A DNA stretch of 64,000 nt from Candidatus Methylomirabilis sp. GTDB taxonomy: Bacteria > Methylomirabilota > Methylomirabilia > Methylomirabilales > Methylomirabilaceae. Of this stretch, positions 50,574-59,131 are shown in pieces (position 1 is the stretch's first letter; each line of letters begins with the position of its first letter). A program made the translations under genes and the position numbers. The notes under the pieces are model-generated. The model searched no databases. It had not been told where the DNA came from and saw nothing but the letters and a program-made list of their open reading frames with translations. The stretch spans positions 1 to 64,000 of the forward strand of contig NZ_JAQUOY010000010.1 of assembly GCF_028716865.1 (NCBI RefSeq), read 5' to 3'.

Positions 50574-51134
50574 TCAGCCGAGCGGAAAGCTTTGCAGGAT
50601 GGAGTAGCGTGCGCCCCCAACACTCAGGTCGCTCTTCATCAACTCGATCCGGTCAAGCACCATCTCGCCCAGCGCCTCGACAGGCGCCAAGGTGAGGGCA
50701 CGCGCTAACTGCTCTCGATGGGCAGGGCTCCGCACCCGACCCAGCGTGAGATGCGCGGTGAACGGCCGCATCTCCCGTGCAAATCCAAGCGGCTCGAGCC
50801 CCGTCTCGACCCTCGACTGAAGCGCTGTCAGCGCCTGCGCGCCATGGGAGACGCCGACCCAGACGATCCGGGCCGCGCGGGGACGGGGAAAGGCACCGAG
50901 ACCCTCAAAGACCAGGCGAATCGGACCACACCCGGCAGCCGCTGCAGCGACCACCTCTCCGATGGCGCCAAGGCGACCCTCCTCGACCTGTCCAAGGAAT
51001 TTGAGGGTAAGATGGAGGTTCTCCGGCCGCACCCACCCGACGTCGGCGCGGGTAGTCTTGAGCTGATCCTGCACCCTGGCCAGGGCTGTTTTGAGATCGG
51101 AATCCAGGTTGGCGGCAACAAAGACGCGAATCAT
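50574..51134 (-). CDS. thpR: RNA 2',3'-cyclic phosphodiesterase
   Basis: A 186-residue 2H-phosphoesterase that opens 2',3'-cyclic ends of RNA. The two H-x-T-x motifs are HLTLKFLG and, later, HLTLGRVRS; the fold starts IRVFVAANLD. Length is usual. The ATG at 51134 gives the standard start, 17 bases after the cinA stop; a longer ATG at 51167 overlaps cinA and has no better ribosome-binding site. cinA and thpR are often neighbours, which supports the call. Confidence 0.9.
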   Translation of the reverse strand: MIRVFVAANLDSDLKTALARVQDQLKTTRADVGWVRPENLHLTLKFLGQVEEGRLGAIGEVVAAAAAGCGPIRLVFEGLGAFPRPRAARIVWVGVSHGAQALTALQSRVETGLEPLGFAREMRPFTAHLTLGRVRSPAHREQLARALTLAPVEALGEMVLDRIELMKSDLSVGGARYSILQSFPLG

Positions 51135-51150
51135 CGAGCCGGGTTGGGAA

Positions 51151-52425
51151 TCAGGCCGGTCCGGCATGTCGATGCGAGAGCAGGTATCGACGAAGGACGT
51201 CGAGGGCCTCCTGGGAGGCGAGCAGTTTATTGGTCTCACGATCCCCCGGGAACCGGTACTCACGGCAGGTGACGCTGTCGTGTGAGGCAATTGCAATATA
51301 GGTCAGGCCGACCGGTTTCGTGGCGGCGCCCCCGCCCGGCCCAGCGATGCCGGTGATACCCAGCGCCAGATCCGTTTCGGCCGTCCGCCGCATCCCCGCA
51401 GCCATCGCCAAGGCAACGGGTCGGCTGACAGCGCCATGCGCTTCGATCAGCTCGCGGGGGACCCCGAGTAGACGTTCTTTGGCGTAGTTGCTGTAGACCA
51501 CCTCGCCGCGAATAAAATAGGCGGAACTTCCCGGGAGATTCGTCAGCCGGTGACACAGCAATCCTCCGGTGCACGACTCGGCGACGGCAACGGTCTGCTT
51601 CGTCTCGAGCAGCAGCCGCCCCACCACCTCCTCGAGTCGCTCCGCATCCCGTCCGAAGAACAGCTCGCCCAACCGCTCACGAATCCGAGCCTCAAGATCG
51701 TCGAGCAGTCGGTCGCCCTCCGTCTCCGACTCGGTTTTCACGGTCAGCCGAATATGGATCTCACCCGGGTAGGCCAGCAACCCGATCATCGGGTTTCGTG
51801 AATGGCGAATGAGGTCGCCGATCATCTCATCGAGTGCCGATTCGGTGATCCCGCACGCTTTGAGCGTACGCGAGCGAATCCTCAACTTCACGTCGAACGC
51901 CTCGCGAAGACGTGGGATCACCTGCTCCTTCAGCATCGCCCGCATCTCCGATGGGACTCCCGGCATCACCATCACCATCTTTTCATCCCCAAGGCGGATG
52001 GCGAGACCTGGGGCGGTCCCGTGAGGGTTGGGCAGCACGGTGGCGCCTTCCGGAATCATGGCTTGCCGCTCGTTATTCCTGGGCATGACGAGGGCCCGCT
52101 TGGCAAATCGGCGGCGGATCGAATCCAAGACCGTCTGATCGAGGTGAAGCGTCCGACGCAGTTCAGCAGCAATGGCCCGACAGGTCAGATCGTCCTCCGT
52201 GGGACCAAGGCCCCCCGTCGCAATTACAATCTCGGATCGTGCGAGCGCTGTACGAAGCGCCTCCCTGATTCTGGTCTCATTATCCCCGACAGTACTCTTC
52301 CAATTGACCTCAATCCCCGCCGCTGCAAGCGCTTCGCCGATGTAGACCGAATTGGTATCGATGGTCTGACCCATGAGCAACTCGGTCCCAATCGTGAGGA
52401 TCTCAGCCCGCGCCTCCTTCTTCAC
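51151..52425 (-). CDS. cinA: CinA-family nicotinamide-nucleotide amidohydrolase / competence-damage protein
   Basis: A 424-residue two-domain protein: N-terminal MoCF-like domain (AEILTIGTELLMGQTIDTNS, ATGGLGPTEDDLT) and C-terminal PncC-type amidase domain (VAVAESCTGGLLCHRLTNLPGSS, GITGIAGPGGG). The second removes the amide of NMN for pyridine salvage; the first is an ADP-ribose pyrophosphatase-like domain. I start at the GTG at 52425, with GGGAGGG 8 bases upstream, where the domain begins; a frame to 52611 is rejected. Confidence 0.92.
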   Translation of the reverse strand: MKKEARAEILTIGTELLMGQTIDTNSVYIGEALAAAGIEVNWKSTVGDNETRIREALRTALARSEIVIATGGLGPTEDDLTCRAIAAELRRTLHLDQTVLDSIRRRFAKRALVMPRNNERQAMIPEGATVLPNPHGTAPGLAIRLGDEKMVMVMPGVPSEMRAMLKEQVIPRLREAFDVKLRIRSRTLKACGITESALDEMIGDLIRHSRNPMIGLLAYPGEIHIRLTVKTESETEGDRLLDDLEARIRERLGELFFGRDAERLEEVVGRLLLETKQTVAVAESCTGGLLCHRLTNLPGSSAYFIRGEVVYSNYAKERLLGVPRELIEAHGAVSRPVALAMAAGMRRTAETDLALGITGIAGPGGGAATKPVGLTYIAIASHDSVTCREYRFPGDRETNKLLASQEALDVLRRYLLSHRHAGPA

Positions 52426-52453
52426 AGCAGGACCCTCCCGACGATTGAACAAC

Positions 52454-53668
52454 TCAGGCAATGGAGGTCTGATTGCCGCCGGCCCCCTTGGAACGGTACA
52501 GAGCCTGATCCGCCGCCCGGACCAGATCTTCGACCTGGCGCATGTCGGGTCCGAGGCAGGCAACACCGAGGCTCGCAGTGAGCCTCTCGCCACCGGACGC
52601 CCCCTGTTCATCCAAGGGGTCGCGTTCTATCGCAAAGCGGATCCGTTCCGCCTGCACCCAGGCCTGTCGCAGATCGGTCTCCGGAAGAATGAAGCCGAAT
52701 TCGTCCCCCCCGTATCGCGCGACAATGTCAACGCCTCTCGTATTGCTTCTTAACCGGCCGGCAATGAGGCGAAGGGCCTTATCGCCGGCCAGGTGACCGT
52801 GGAGGTCGTTATACCGCTTGAAGAGATCGATATCCAGCATGATCAGCGCGAGCGGGTGACCGTAGCGTTGGGTTCGCTTAAACTCGTGATCGAGTTGGTG
52901 ATAAAAGTGGCGATGGTTAAAGAGGCCCGTCAACTCATCGGTTATTGCCAACCTGTTAATCTCCTGAAACAGGCGTCCTTGTTCAATCGCGATGGCCAAC
53001 TGCTCACTCAACGGCAGCAGGAGATCGATTTCCCGCTCCCCATAACAGTGAGGCGTCATACTGTCCAGGCAGAGACCGCCGATGGTTTCCCCTTTCGCGA
53101 TGAGCGGCAGGCGAATGCAGGATCGGATCCCCCCTGTGAGCAGTGTCTCATCCTCCAGGAATTGCTTCGATTCCGCCAGATCCTGCTCGGCATGGGGACG
53201 CTGCCGGGACATGACCCACTCGATGCCGGTCCCTTCTTCCTGGGCATAGACGCCTTCAGGCCATCCGCTGGCAGGCTGGTCTGGCGCCAACCGGAGCACC
53301 CTCCACCCGCGACCCGCATCATTCTGCAGTACGAGGGCCATCCGATCGTAATGAACGAGGCATCCCACCTCTTTGGCGAAGGTCTGATAGACCTCATTGA
53401 GATCGAATGATGCGCCGATGACACTGGTCAACCGATGAACCGCCGCCAGCCGATCAGCCCGTTGCTGCAGCGCAACGTATAATCCGGCATCCAGGACCAC
53501 CAGCTTAGTATGGCCAACAGCAAGGGCATCCAGCGCCTCCTGCTTGGATGAGACTTGCAGAACGGAGCATCCTTGACGCGTGAGCAGCTCATGAAGTCGG
53601 GGAATCAGACCGATACCGTCCCCGACAATCAGGACCGTCTCGCTTTCATCTTCACGATGTTCGGACAT
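52454..53668 (-). CDS. GAF-GGDEF diguanylate cyclase
   Basis: A 404-residue cytoplasmic signalling protein. The N-terminal 70 residues resemble a receiver domain (VLIVGDGIGLIPRLHELLTR, VVLDAG), residues about 80-230 a GAF domain (DLNEVYQTFAKEVGCLVHYDRM), and residues about 240-404 a GGDEF domain with RYGGDEFGF and GLFNHRHFY, DIDLFKRYND. The GGDEF signature is intact, so c-di-GMP synthesis is expected. No RxxD inhibitory site is obvious five residues before GGDEF (it reads RGVDIVARYGGDEF, RGVD). The ATG at 53668 is preferred to a TTG at 53680. Confidence 0.88.
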   Translation of the reverse strand: MSEHREDESETVLIVGDGIGLIPRLHELLTRQGCSVLQVSSKQEALDALAVGHTKLVVLDAGLYVALQQRADRLAAVHRLTSVIGASFDLNEVYQTFAKEVGCLVHYDRMALVLQNDAGRGWRVLRLAPDQPASGWPEGVYAQEEGTGIEWVMSRQRPHAEQDLAESKQFLEDETLLTGGIRSCIRLPLIAKGETIGGLCLDSMTPHCYGEREIDLLLPLSEQLAIAIEQGRLFQEINRLAITDELTGLFNHRHFYHQLDHEFKRTQRYGHPLALIMLDIDLFKRYNDLHGHLAGDKALRLIAGRLRSNTRGVDIVARYGGDEFGFILPETDLRQAWVQAERIRFAIERDPLDEQGASGGERLTASLGVACLGPDMRQVEDLVRAADQALYRSKGAGGNQTSIA

Positions 53669-53762
53669 GCTATGACTCAAGGCCGGAAGGATCTCTTCAC
53701 GTGATGAACACTACACGATGTCGTTTGCCTGACCAGGGGAAACCGGGCATCAGGCGTTCGCG

Positions 53763-54254
53763 TTACCGATAGTTGCCGAACTGCAGATCGATGCCAAGAT
53801 CGTGCGCTCGAAGCGCTTGCATGACCGCCTGCAGATCGTCTTTACTCTTGGCCGAGACCCGTATCTGGTCGCCTTGAATCTGCGTAGCCACCTTCAGACC
53901 AAGTCCCTTGATGACCTTGACGATCTCTTTAGCCTTGTCGACAGAGATCCCCTGCTGCAGCGTTGTCCGCTGCCGAACGGTCCCTTTCGCTGCCGGCTCA
54001 GGGGTTTCATAGACAAGAGCCTTCAGCGACACCTTTCGCCGTACCAGCTTCGCTTCCAGCAGATCCACCACAGCCTTGAGCTTGTAGGTATCGTCAGCGT
54101 AGAGCAGGAGGCCCTGCTCATCCCGGACGACGCGACAGGCTGTCCCCTTGAAATCGAACCGCTGCTGGATCTCTTTCATGGCCTGCTGGACGGCGTTGTC
54201 TACCTCCTGCAGATCAACCGTTGAGCTGATATCGAAGGACGCTTCGTTAGACAC
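53763..54254 (-). CDS. YajQ/UPF0234-family nucleotide-binding protein
   Basis: A 163-residue protein of two ferredoxin-like domains: ASFDISSTVDLQEVDNAVQQ, IQQRFDFKGT, QGDQIRVSAKSKDDLQAVM, LGIDLQFGNYR. Known members bind c-di-GMP or GTP in some species. It lies 95 bases upstream of a diguanylate cyclase, so a c-di-GMP role is plausible. The GTG at 54254 is chosen because AAAAGGAG lies 7 bases upstream and family members start within a few residues of SFDI. Confidence 0.92.
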   Translation of the reverse strand: MSNEASFDISSTVDLQEVDNAVQQAMKEIQQRFDFKGTACRVVRDEQGLLLYADDTYKLKAVVDLLEAKLVRRKVSLKALVYETPEPAAKGTVRQRTTLQQGISVDKAKEIVKVIKGLGLKVATQIQGDQIRVSAKSKDDLQAVMQALRAHDLGIDLQFGNYR

Positions 54255-54272
54255 GTGCAATCTCCTTTTGGC

Positions 54273-54989
54273 TTATGGAACGAGAGGCTTTAAAGGGGCC
54301 ACAATATCCGTCCCTGGCGGGGGCGAGAATTGAAACAGCTCGTCTTTTAGACCGCTGTTGACCTTCTGTTTGGAGAGCTCGATCTCCGTGGTGTTGCCGT
54401 ACAGGTCAAACACCGTCAGTCGTTGAATGAAGAAACTTTCCCGATCTACCCCCAGGATCACCCGCTTGAAGGACAGGCCCTTCCCCTTGGGGGTGAGTTC
54501 CAGGAGGGACTCCGGACTGTCCCTGGTCCCCGCATGAACGATAGGCCGAACCTGGAAGTCGCGCCGGAGACTGCTCATCCCGAACAGGATCCCAATGGGA
54601 CCCGTTGTGAGCGCGCCGCTCATATCTTGCTTCATGGCTTGTCGTTCGGATGGGCTATAGCTCCAGAGGATCTTGCCGTCGATCAGGAACAGCCTCGATT
54701 CCGGCTTCTCATACTCCCAGCGCATCCTCCCTGGCCACTTGAGGAAGAGTCGGCCTGAAGCCTCTTGCGTCATCCCGCTCAGTTTATTCGTGGCGCGCTG
54801 GAGGAAGATCCCCTGGAGGTCCGAAAATCCCTGGTAGGTCGCCTGGACCTTGTCAGCCAACTCATCGGCGGTGAGCGCGGACACAGGAACGGGTATGGGG
54901 TCCGTTGCCGCCTGGGATAAACCGCCCAACACAATGACACCCAGCAGGACCAAAGCCACGCCCGATACCCCGCACCTCGCACTACGCAC
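54273..54989 (-). CDS. lolA: Outer-membrane lipoprotein carrier protein LolA
   Basis: A 238-residue periplasmic chaperone that carries lipoproteins from LolCDE to LolB. A signal peptide (ALVLLGVIVLGGLSQA) is followed by the half-barrel fold: VQATYQGFSDLQGIFLQR, GRLFLKWPGRMRWEYEKPE, FLIDGKILWSYSPSERQAM and FFIQRLTVFDLYGNTTEIEL. The start codon GTG falls inside a tandem 7-base repeat, so the N-terminal residues RSARCGV are encoded by repeat DNA. Downstream is yajQ, 18 bases away; ftsK is upstream. Confidence 0.9.
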   Translation of the reverse strand: MRSARCGVSGVALVLLGVIVLGGLSQAATDPIPVPVSALTADELADKVQATYQGFSDLQGIFLQRATNKLSGMTQEASGRLFLKWPGRMRWEYEKPESRLFLIDGKILWSYSPSERQAMKQDMSGALTTGPIGILFGMSSLRRDFQVRPIVHAGTRDSPESLLELTPKGKGLSFKRVILGVDRESFFIQRLTVFDLYGNTTEIELSKQKVNSGLKDELFQFSPPPGTDIVAPLKPLVP

Positions 54990-54998
54990 TTCGCACCT
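54971..54998 (-). repeat. Four tandem 7-base repeats over the lolA start
   Basis: On the plus strand CGCACCT-CGCACTA-CGCACTT-CGCACCT. The lolA GTG is the complement of a CAC in the third unit. Just upstream (55008-55030) lies a GGGTTTAGGGTCAGGG run related to the G-run repeat at 44741. Confidence 0.75.
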
Positions 54999-55186
54999 TA
55001 GAATCAGGGTTTAGGGTCAGGGATGGAACAGGGTGTGGGCGGAGGTGTGCGACGCGTCGTCGATGGCAGGCGCAGCATGGACAGCGCAGCCTGCCGGCGT
55101 CGATTCGAGCCGTACACGGATGTACGGCGAGATTAAGCGGAGTGCGCCGCCGTCCACACCATGAACCATTACGCCTCGCACCGTAG

Positions 55187-57451
55187 CTATGGATTCCGTT
55201 GTTCAATGAGAACCTCTCGCGGCCCGCCCCCTTCAATACGACTCACAATTCGTTCGTGTTCCATCCGCTCGATCATTCGTGCCGCTCGGTTAAACCCGAT
55301 CCTGAGTCGCCGCTGAATCAGAGAGATCGAGGCCTGACGGGTAGTAACGACAACCTCGACCGCCTGCCGGTACAACTCGTCGTCCTCATCCCCAGCCGAT
55401 TCCTGCTCCTCCTCGGCCGGCAACAGCGACCACGGAAACTCCTCAGCCTTCCCCTGCGCTTTGAGAAAATCGACGATGCGCTTAATCTCGATATCGGACA
55501 CGAACGATCCGTGAATCCGGTGCGGCTTTGAGCTCGCAGGCGGAATGAACAGCATGTCGCCATCACCCAACAGTTGCTCGGCGCCATTCATGTCGAGGAT
55601 TGTCCGGGAATCGACCTTGGAGGAGACCTGGAAGGCGAGTCTCGCCGGGAAATTGGCCTTGATGATCCCGGTTATCACATCAACCGAAGGGCGCTGCGTG
55701 GCCACGATCAGATGGATGCCTACCGCCCGAGCCATCTGCGCCAGCCTGGCGATAGCCCGCTCGACGTCGGCAGCGGCGGTCAGCATCAGATCAGCCAGTT
55801 CGTCGATGACCACCACCAGGTAGGGGAGCGGTTGAAAGACCTCGCCGCCTCCTTCCCGCCTGGCGATCCGAATGAGCCGGTTGTAGCTGGCAATATTTCT
55901 AGCCCCGAGCCTGGCGAACAGTTTATATCGCCCTTCCATGTGGATCACAAGGCGCTGCAGCCGCTTCGCCGCCTCCTTCGGATCGCATACGACACGTTCA
56001 GCCAGATGCGGCGTCCCATCAAAGACGGAGAGCTCCACCCGCTTCGGATCGATCAGCAACAGGCGAATGTGCTCTGCGGTGGCCTTGTACAGCAAGCTGA
56101 CAATCAGGGCATTGAGGCACACGCTTTTGCCCGAACCTGTCGCTCCGGCGATAAGCAGGTGCGGCATCTGGCCCAGGTCGACCACATAGGGCTCGCCGGC
56201 GATGTCCTTCCCTAGGGCGAGGGGAAGATGTGCGGCAGATCCTTCGAATGCTTTGGACGCCAGCACCTCGCGCAGGTGCACGACGGCACGACGGCGGTTC
56301 GGAATCTCCACGCCGACCACCGCTTTCCCGGGAATCGGCGCCACGACGCGCACGCTCAGCGCCCGCAGGGCCAAGGCCAGATCGTCAGCCAAAGCAACAA
56401 TCCGGTTGATTTTGATCCCTGGCCCTGGTTCAATCTCGTATCGGGTAATGACAGGTCCGGGCTGTGCCTGCGTCACCCTCCCCTCGACCCCGAAGTCCAG
56501 CAGCTTACGCTCGAGGATCTGCGCGTTCGCCTCCCGCTCTTCATCGCAGAGCCCGCTCTCCACCCCTGTCGGCAGATCGAGCAATGAGAGCGGTGGGGTC
56601 TGAAAACCCTCTTTTGAAACGACAAAGGGAAAGGAGGGTTGGGGAGGGGGATCGATCGCGGGCGCTTCGGACTCTACCGTAGGCACCACCGGGGAAAGCT
56701 CCACCAGAACGGGAAACGATCGGCTCTCGACTCGAGGTTCTTCCTCATCTGGGGGGGTATAGGGGGGTCGGATTCGGCCAGGCAGTTGCGCCTTCGCCGC
56801 TCGCCGTTCCCTCACGCGAGTCACTACCCGCTCGATCACACCCCGGCACCCGAATGAAAAGCCTGCCAGCGGCCGACTGCTCAGGCACGCTGCAGCAAGG
56901 GCGAGGGTCGTCAATCCTAAGAGCGGCAGGCCTACGCGGCCTACCAGCGGGCTGAAGATCTGGTGCAGCTCTTCGCCAACAAAGCCGCCGGGGCGTTCCC
57001 AGATTCGGCCACCAGGCAGCCCCGTCCTGGCAAAGAGCTGAGCCAGTAGTCCGAGACCCGCCAGGAGCAGGACGCACCCGACCAGCTTCCAGATGACAAA
57101 TGGAGTGGCCTTCGCGCTGAGAAACCTCCAGCCCAACAGGACCAGGAAGAATGGTAAGACCAGCGCGCCGACACCTAACAGTTCCAGAAAATCACCCGCA
57201 AGTTCTGCCCCCCACCGCCCCCCATAATTATGCACCTGATGTCCGGGGCCGCCTCCGGAGTTGAAAAACGAGGGGTCGAGGGAATCGTAGGACAGCAGAC
57301 TTGCCAGGAGGAAGAGCGCGACGGCAATCCCGAGGATGCCCAACGCCTCGTGAGTCTTGGGATGTGTGAGGAACTGAGTCCCAGGCGATCGATCTCCTCC
57401 GCGTGACTCCCCTTGGGTCGCCATCGGCTCCGGTATGCCTTCAGTCGCCAT
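55187..57451 (-). CDS. ftsK: DNA translocase FtsK/SpoIIIE
   Basis: A 754-residue septal DNA pump. Four N-terminal membrane helices (about 35-185) anchor it at the division site; a linker of about 120 residues rich in Pro/Glu follows. The motor has ITRYEIEPGPG, Walker A GATGSGKSVCLN, Walker B LVVVIDELADLML, and RPSVDVITGIIKANFPAR. The C-terminal gamma domain (VVVTTRQASISLIQRRLRIG...RMIERMEHERIVS) reads KOPS sites. The linker is short compared with E. coli, as in SpoIIIE-sized proteins. GGAGGAGGCGGTTG precedes the ATG at 57451. Downstream of rnj by 15 bases. Confidence 0.94.
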   Translation of the reverse strand: MATEGIPEPMATQGESRGGDRSPGTQFLTHPKTHEALGILGIAVALFLLASLLSYDSLDPSFFNSGGGPGHQVHNYGGRWGAELAGDFLELLGVGALVLPFFLVLLGWRFLSAKATPFVIWKLVGCVLLLAGLGLLAQLFARTGLPGGRIWERPGGFVGEELHQIFSPLVGRVGLPLLGLTTLALAAACLSSRPLAGFSFGCRGVIERVVTRVRERRAAKAQLPGRIRPPYTPPDEEEPRVESRSFPVLVELSPVVPTVESEAPAIDPPPQPSFPFVVSKEGFQTPPLSLLDLPTGVESGLCDEEREANAQILERKLLDFGVEGRVTQAQPGPVITRYEIEPGPGIKINRIVALADDLALALRALSVRVVAPIPGKAVVGVEIPNRRRAVVHLREVLASKAFEGSAAHLPLALGKDIAGEPYVVDLGQMPHLLIAGATGSGKSVCLNALIVSLLYKATAEHIRLLLIDPKRVELSVFDGTPHLAERVVCDPKEAAKRLQRLVIHMEGRYKLFARLGARNIASYNRLIRIARREGGGEVFQPLPYLVVVIDELADLMLTAAADVERAIARLAQMARAVGIHLIVATQRPSVDVITGIIKANFPARLAFQVSSKVDSRTILDMNGAEQLLGDGDMLFIPPASSKPHRIHGSFVSDIEIKRIVDFLKAQGKAEEFPWSLLPAEEEQESAGDEDDELYRQAVEVVVTTRQASISLIQRRLRIGFNRAARMIERMEHERIVSRIEGGGPREVLIEQRNP

Positions 57452-57466
57452 CAACCGCCTCCTCCG

Positions 57467-59131
57467 TTACACCTCCATGATCACCGACAGGATCATAGGC
57501 CGTCGTTCGATCTCCTTCTGCAACTGCTTCTTGACCGCCGTCTTGATTCGTTGCTCCATAAGACGCGGATCGGTCCGGTCCGCTTCAGACGCACTTTCCA
57601 GTACGGAACAGACCAGGGTTTTGATGCCATCCGCAAGGGCCTTCGAATCCTGTGCATGGACGAATCCACTGCAGATGATCCGGGGTCCTGTCACCAGCTT
57701 GCCGCACTGTTGATCGACGGCAAGGACCACGACCACGACCCCCTCCTCCGCCAACCGCTGTCGATCGCGAATGACGGCATCCCCAACATCCCCAATCCCC
57801 TTCCCGTCGACAAAGATCCGACCGACTGGCGCCCTGCCTACGACCCCGGCGTTGCCGCTATTCAACTCCAGGACGTCGCCGTCATCGATGACGAGGGTCC
57901 GGGCTTCCGATACCCCGACCTCCCGTGCAAGCTGAGCGTGCAGGTGCAGGTGGCGGTACTCTCCATGAATCGGCACAAAGAAGGTGGGACGGATCAGATT
58001 CAGCATCAGCTTCAGCTCTTCCCGGCTGGCATGTCCCGAGACATGGACCCCCGCCACCTCCTCGGTGATGACACGGGCCCCCTGCCGGTAGAGACCGTTA
58101 ATCGTTCGAGCGATCGATTTTTCGTTGCCGGGGATGACGCGCGCCGAGAAGACAACGGTATCGCCGGGCGACACCTGGACCTGTTTGTGCTCCGCAGCAG
58201 CCATTCTGGCGATGGCGGAGAGCGGTTCGCCCTGGCTTCCAGTGGTCACGATCACCCGTCGGGCAACCGGGAGGCGCTCCAACTCGTCCAGGCTGACGAG
58301 CGTGTCATCGGGGATCCTGAGGCACCCCAACTCTCCGGCGATCCGCGTGTTGGCCACCATACTCTTGCCGCACACCGCCACCCGCTTTCCCATGGCGGCG
58401 GCCGCATCGAGGATCTGTTGGACACGGTGGATGTTTGAGGCGAAACAGGCCACGATCACGCGCCCCTGAGCCTCTCGAAAGATTGCGTCGAAGGCCTGCC
58501 CCACTACCTGCTCCGAAGGCGTGAATCCATCCCGGCCCGCATTCGTGCTATCCGACAGAAGAGCCAGCACGCCGCCATCCCCGAGCTCGGCCAGCCGCCG
58601 GTAATCGGTAAGCTGGAGATCCACCGGGCTCTGGTCGAACTTGAAATCGCCGGTGTGCACAATTATACCACCTGGGGTCCTGATGGCCAGCGCCACGCCG
58701 TCGGGAATACTGTGGCAGACCTGCAGAAACTCAACCTCGAAGAGGCCGAACTGAAGGCGATCGCGGGGGCGAACGGGCTTCAGGTCGGCATCGGACAGGA
58801 GATTCGCTTCCTTCAGTTTTTCGGCCGCCAGCCCCAGTGAGAGGCGCGTGCCGTAGACCGGCGCCTTGATCTTGCTCAGCAGGTACGGGAGTGCGCCGGT
58901 GTGGTCCTCGTGGCCATGGGTGAGCAGCACTGCCCGCACCTTCTCCCGATGCGTAAGCAGATAGCTCATATCCGGGATGACGTGGTCGATCCCAAACATC
59001 TCCTCGTCCGGAAACATCAACCCGGCATCGATCACCAGCAGGTCGTCTGCTGCTTCGACGACCATCATGTTCAATCCGATCTCCCCCAAGCCTCCTAAGG
59101 GGATGATCCTGACCGTTCGATCGTCAGACAC
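57467..59131 (-). CDS. rnj: Ribonuclease J
   Basis: A 554-residue metallo-beta-lactamase/beta-CASP ribonuclease with 5'-exonuclease and endonuclease activity. Zinc motif [27 protein letters not shown], beta-CASP blocks [15 protein letters not shown]-like ([17 protein letters not shown]) and GSQGEPLSA, and the closing HVSGHAS and IPIHGE-like [12 protein letters not shown]. The C-terminal region contains the usual small domain. The GTG start lies within the last 8 bases of lon (GGTGTCTGA). RNase J instead of or beside RNase E is a feature of several Gram-negative phyla outside the gamma group. Confidence 0.94.
   Translation of the reverse strand: MSDDRTVRIIPLGGLGEIGLNMMVVEAADDLLVIDAGLMFPDEEMFGIDHVIPDMSYLLTHREKVRAVLLTHGHEDHTGALPYLLSKIKAPVYGTRLSLGLAAEKLKEANLLSDADLKPVRPRDRLQFGLFEVEFLQVCHSIPDGVALAIRTPGGIIVHTGDFKFDQSPVDLQLTDYRRLAELGDGGVLALLSDSTNAGRDGFTPSEQVVGQAFDAIFREAQGRVIVACFASNIHRVQQILDAAAAMGKRVAVCGKSMVANTRIAGELGCLRIPDDTLVSLDELERLPVARRVIVTTGSQGEPLSAIARMAAAEHKQVQVSPGDTVVFSARVIPGNEKSIARTINGLYRQGARVITEEVAGVHVSGHASREELKLMLNLIRPTFFVPIHGEYRHLHLHAQLAREVGVSEARTLVIDDGDVLELNSGNAGVVGRAPVGRIFVDGKGIGDVGDAVIRDRQRLAEEGVVVVVLAVDQQCGKLVTGPRIICSGFVHAQDSKALADGIKTLVCSVLESASEADRTDPRLMEQRIKTAVKKQLQKEIERRPMILSVIMEV

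Noticed and set aside
57413-58438. Long plus-strand frame across ftsK and rnj
   Set aside because: Antisense to well-conserved ribonuclease J motifs.
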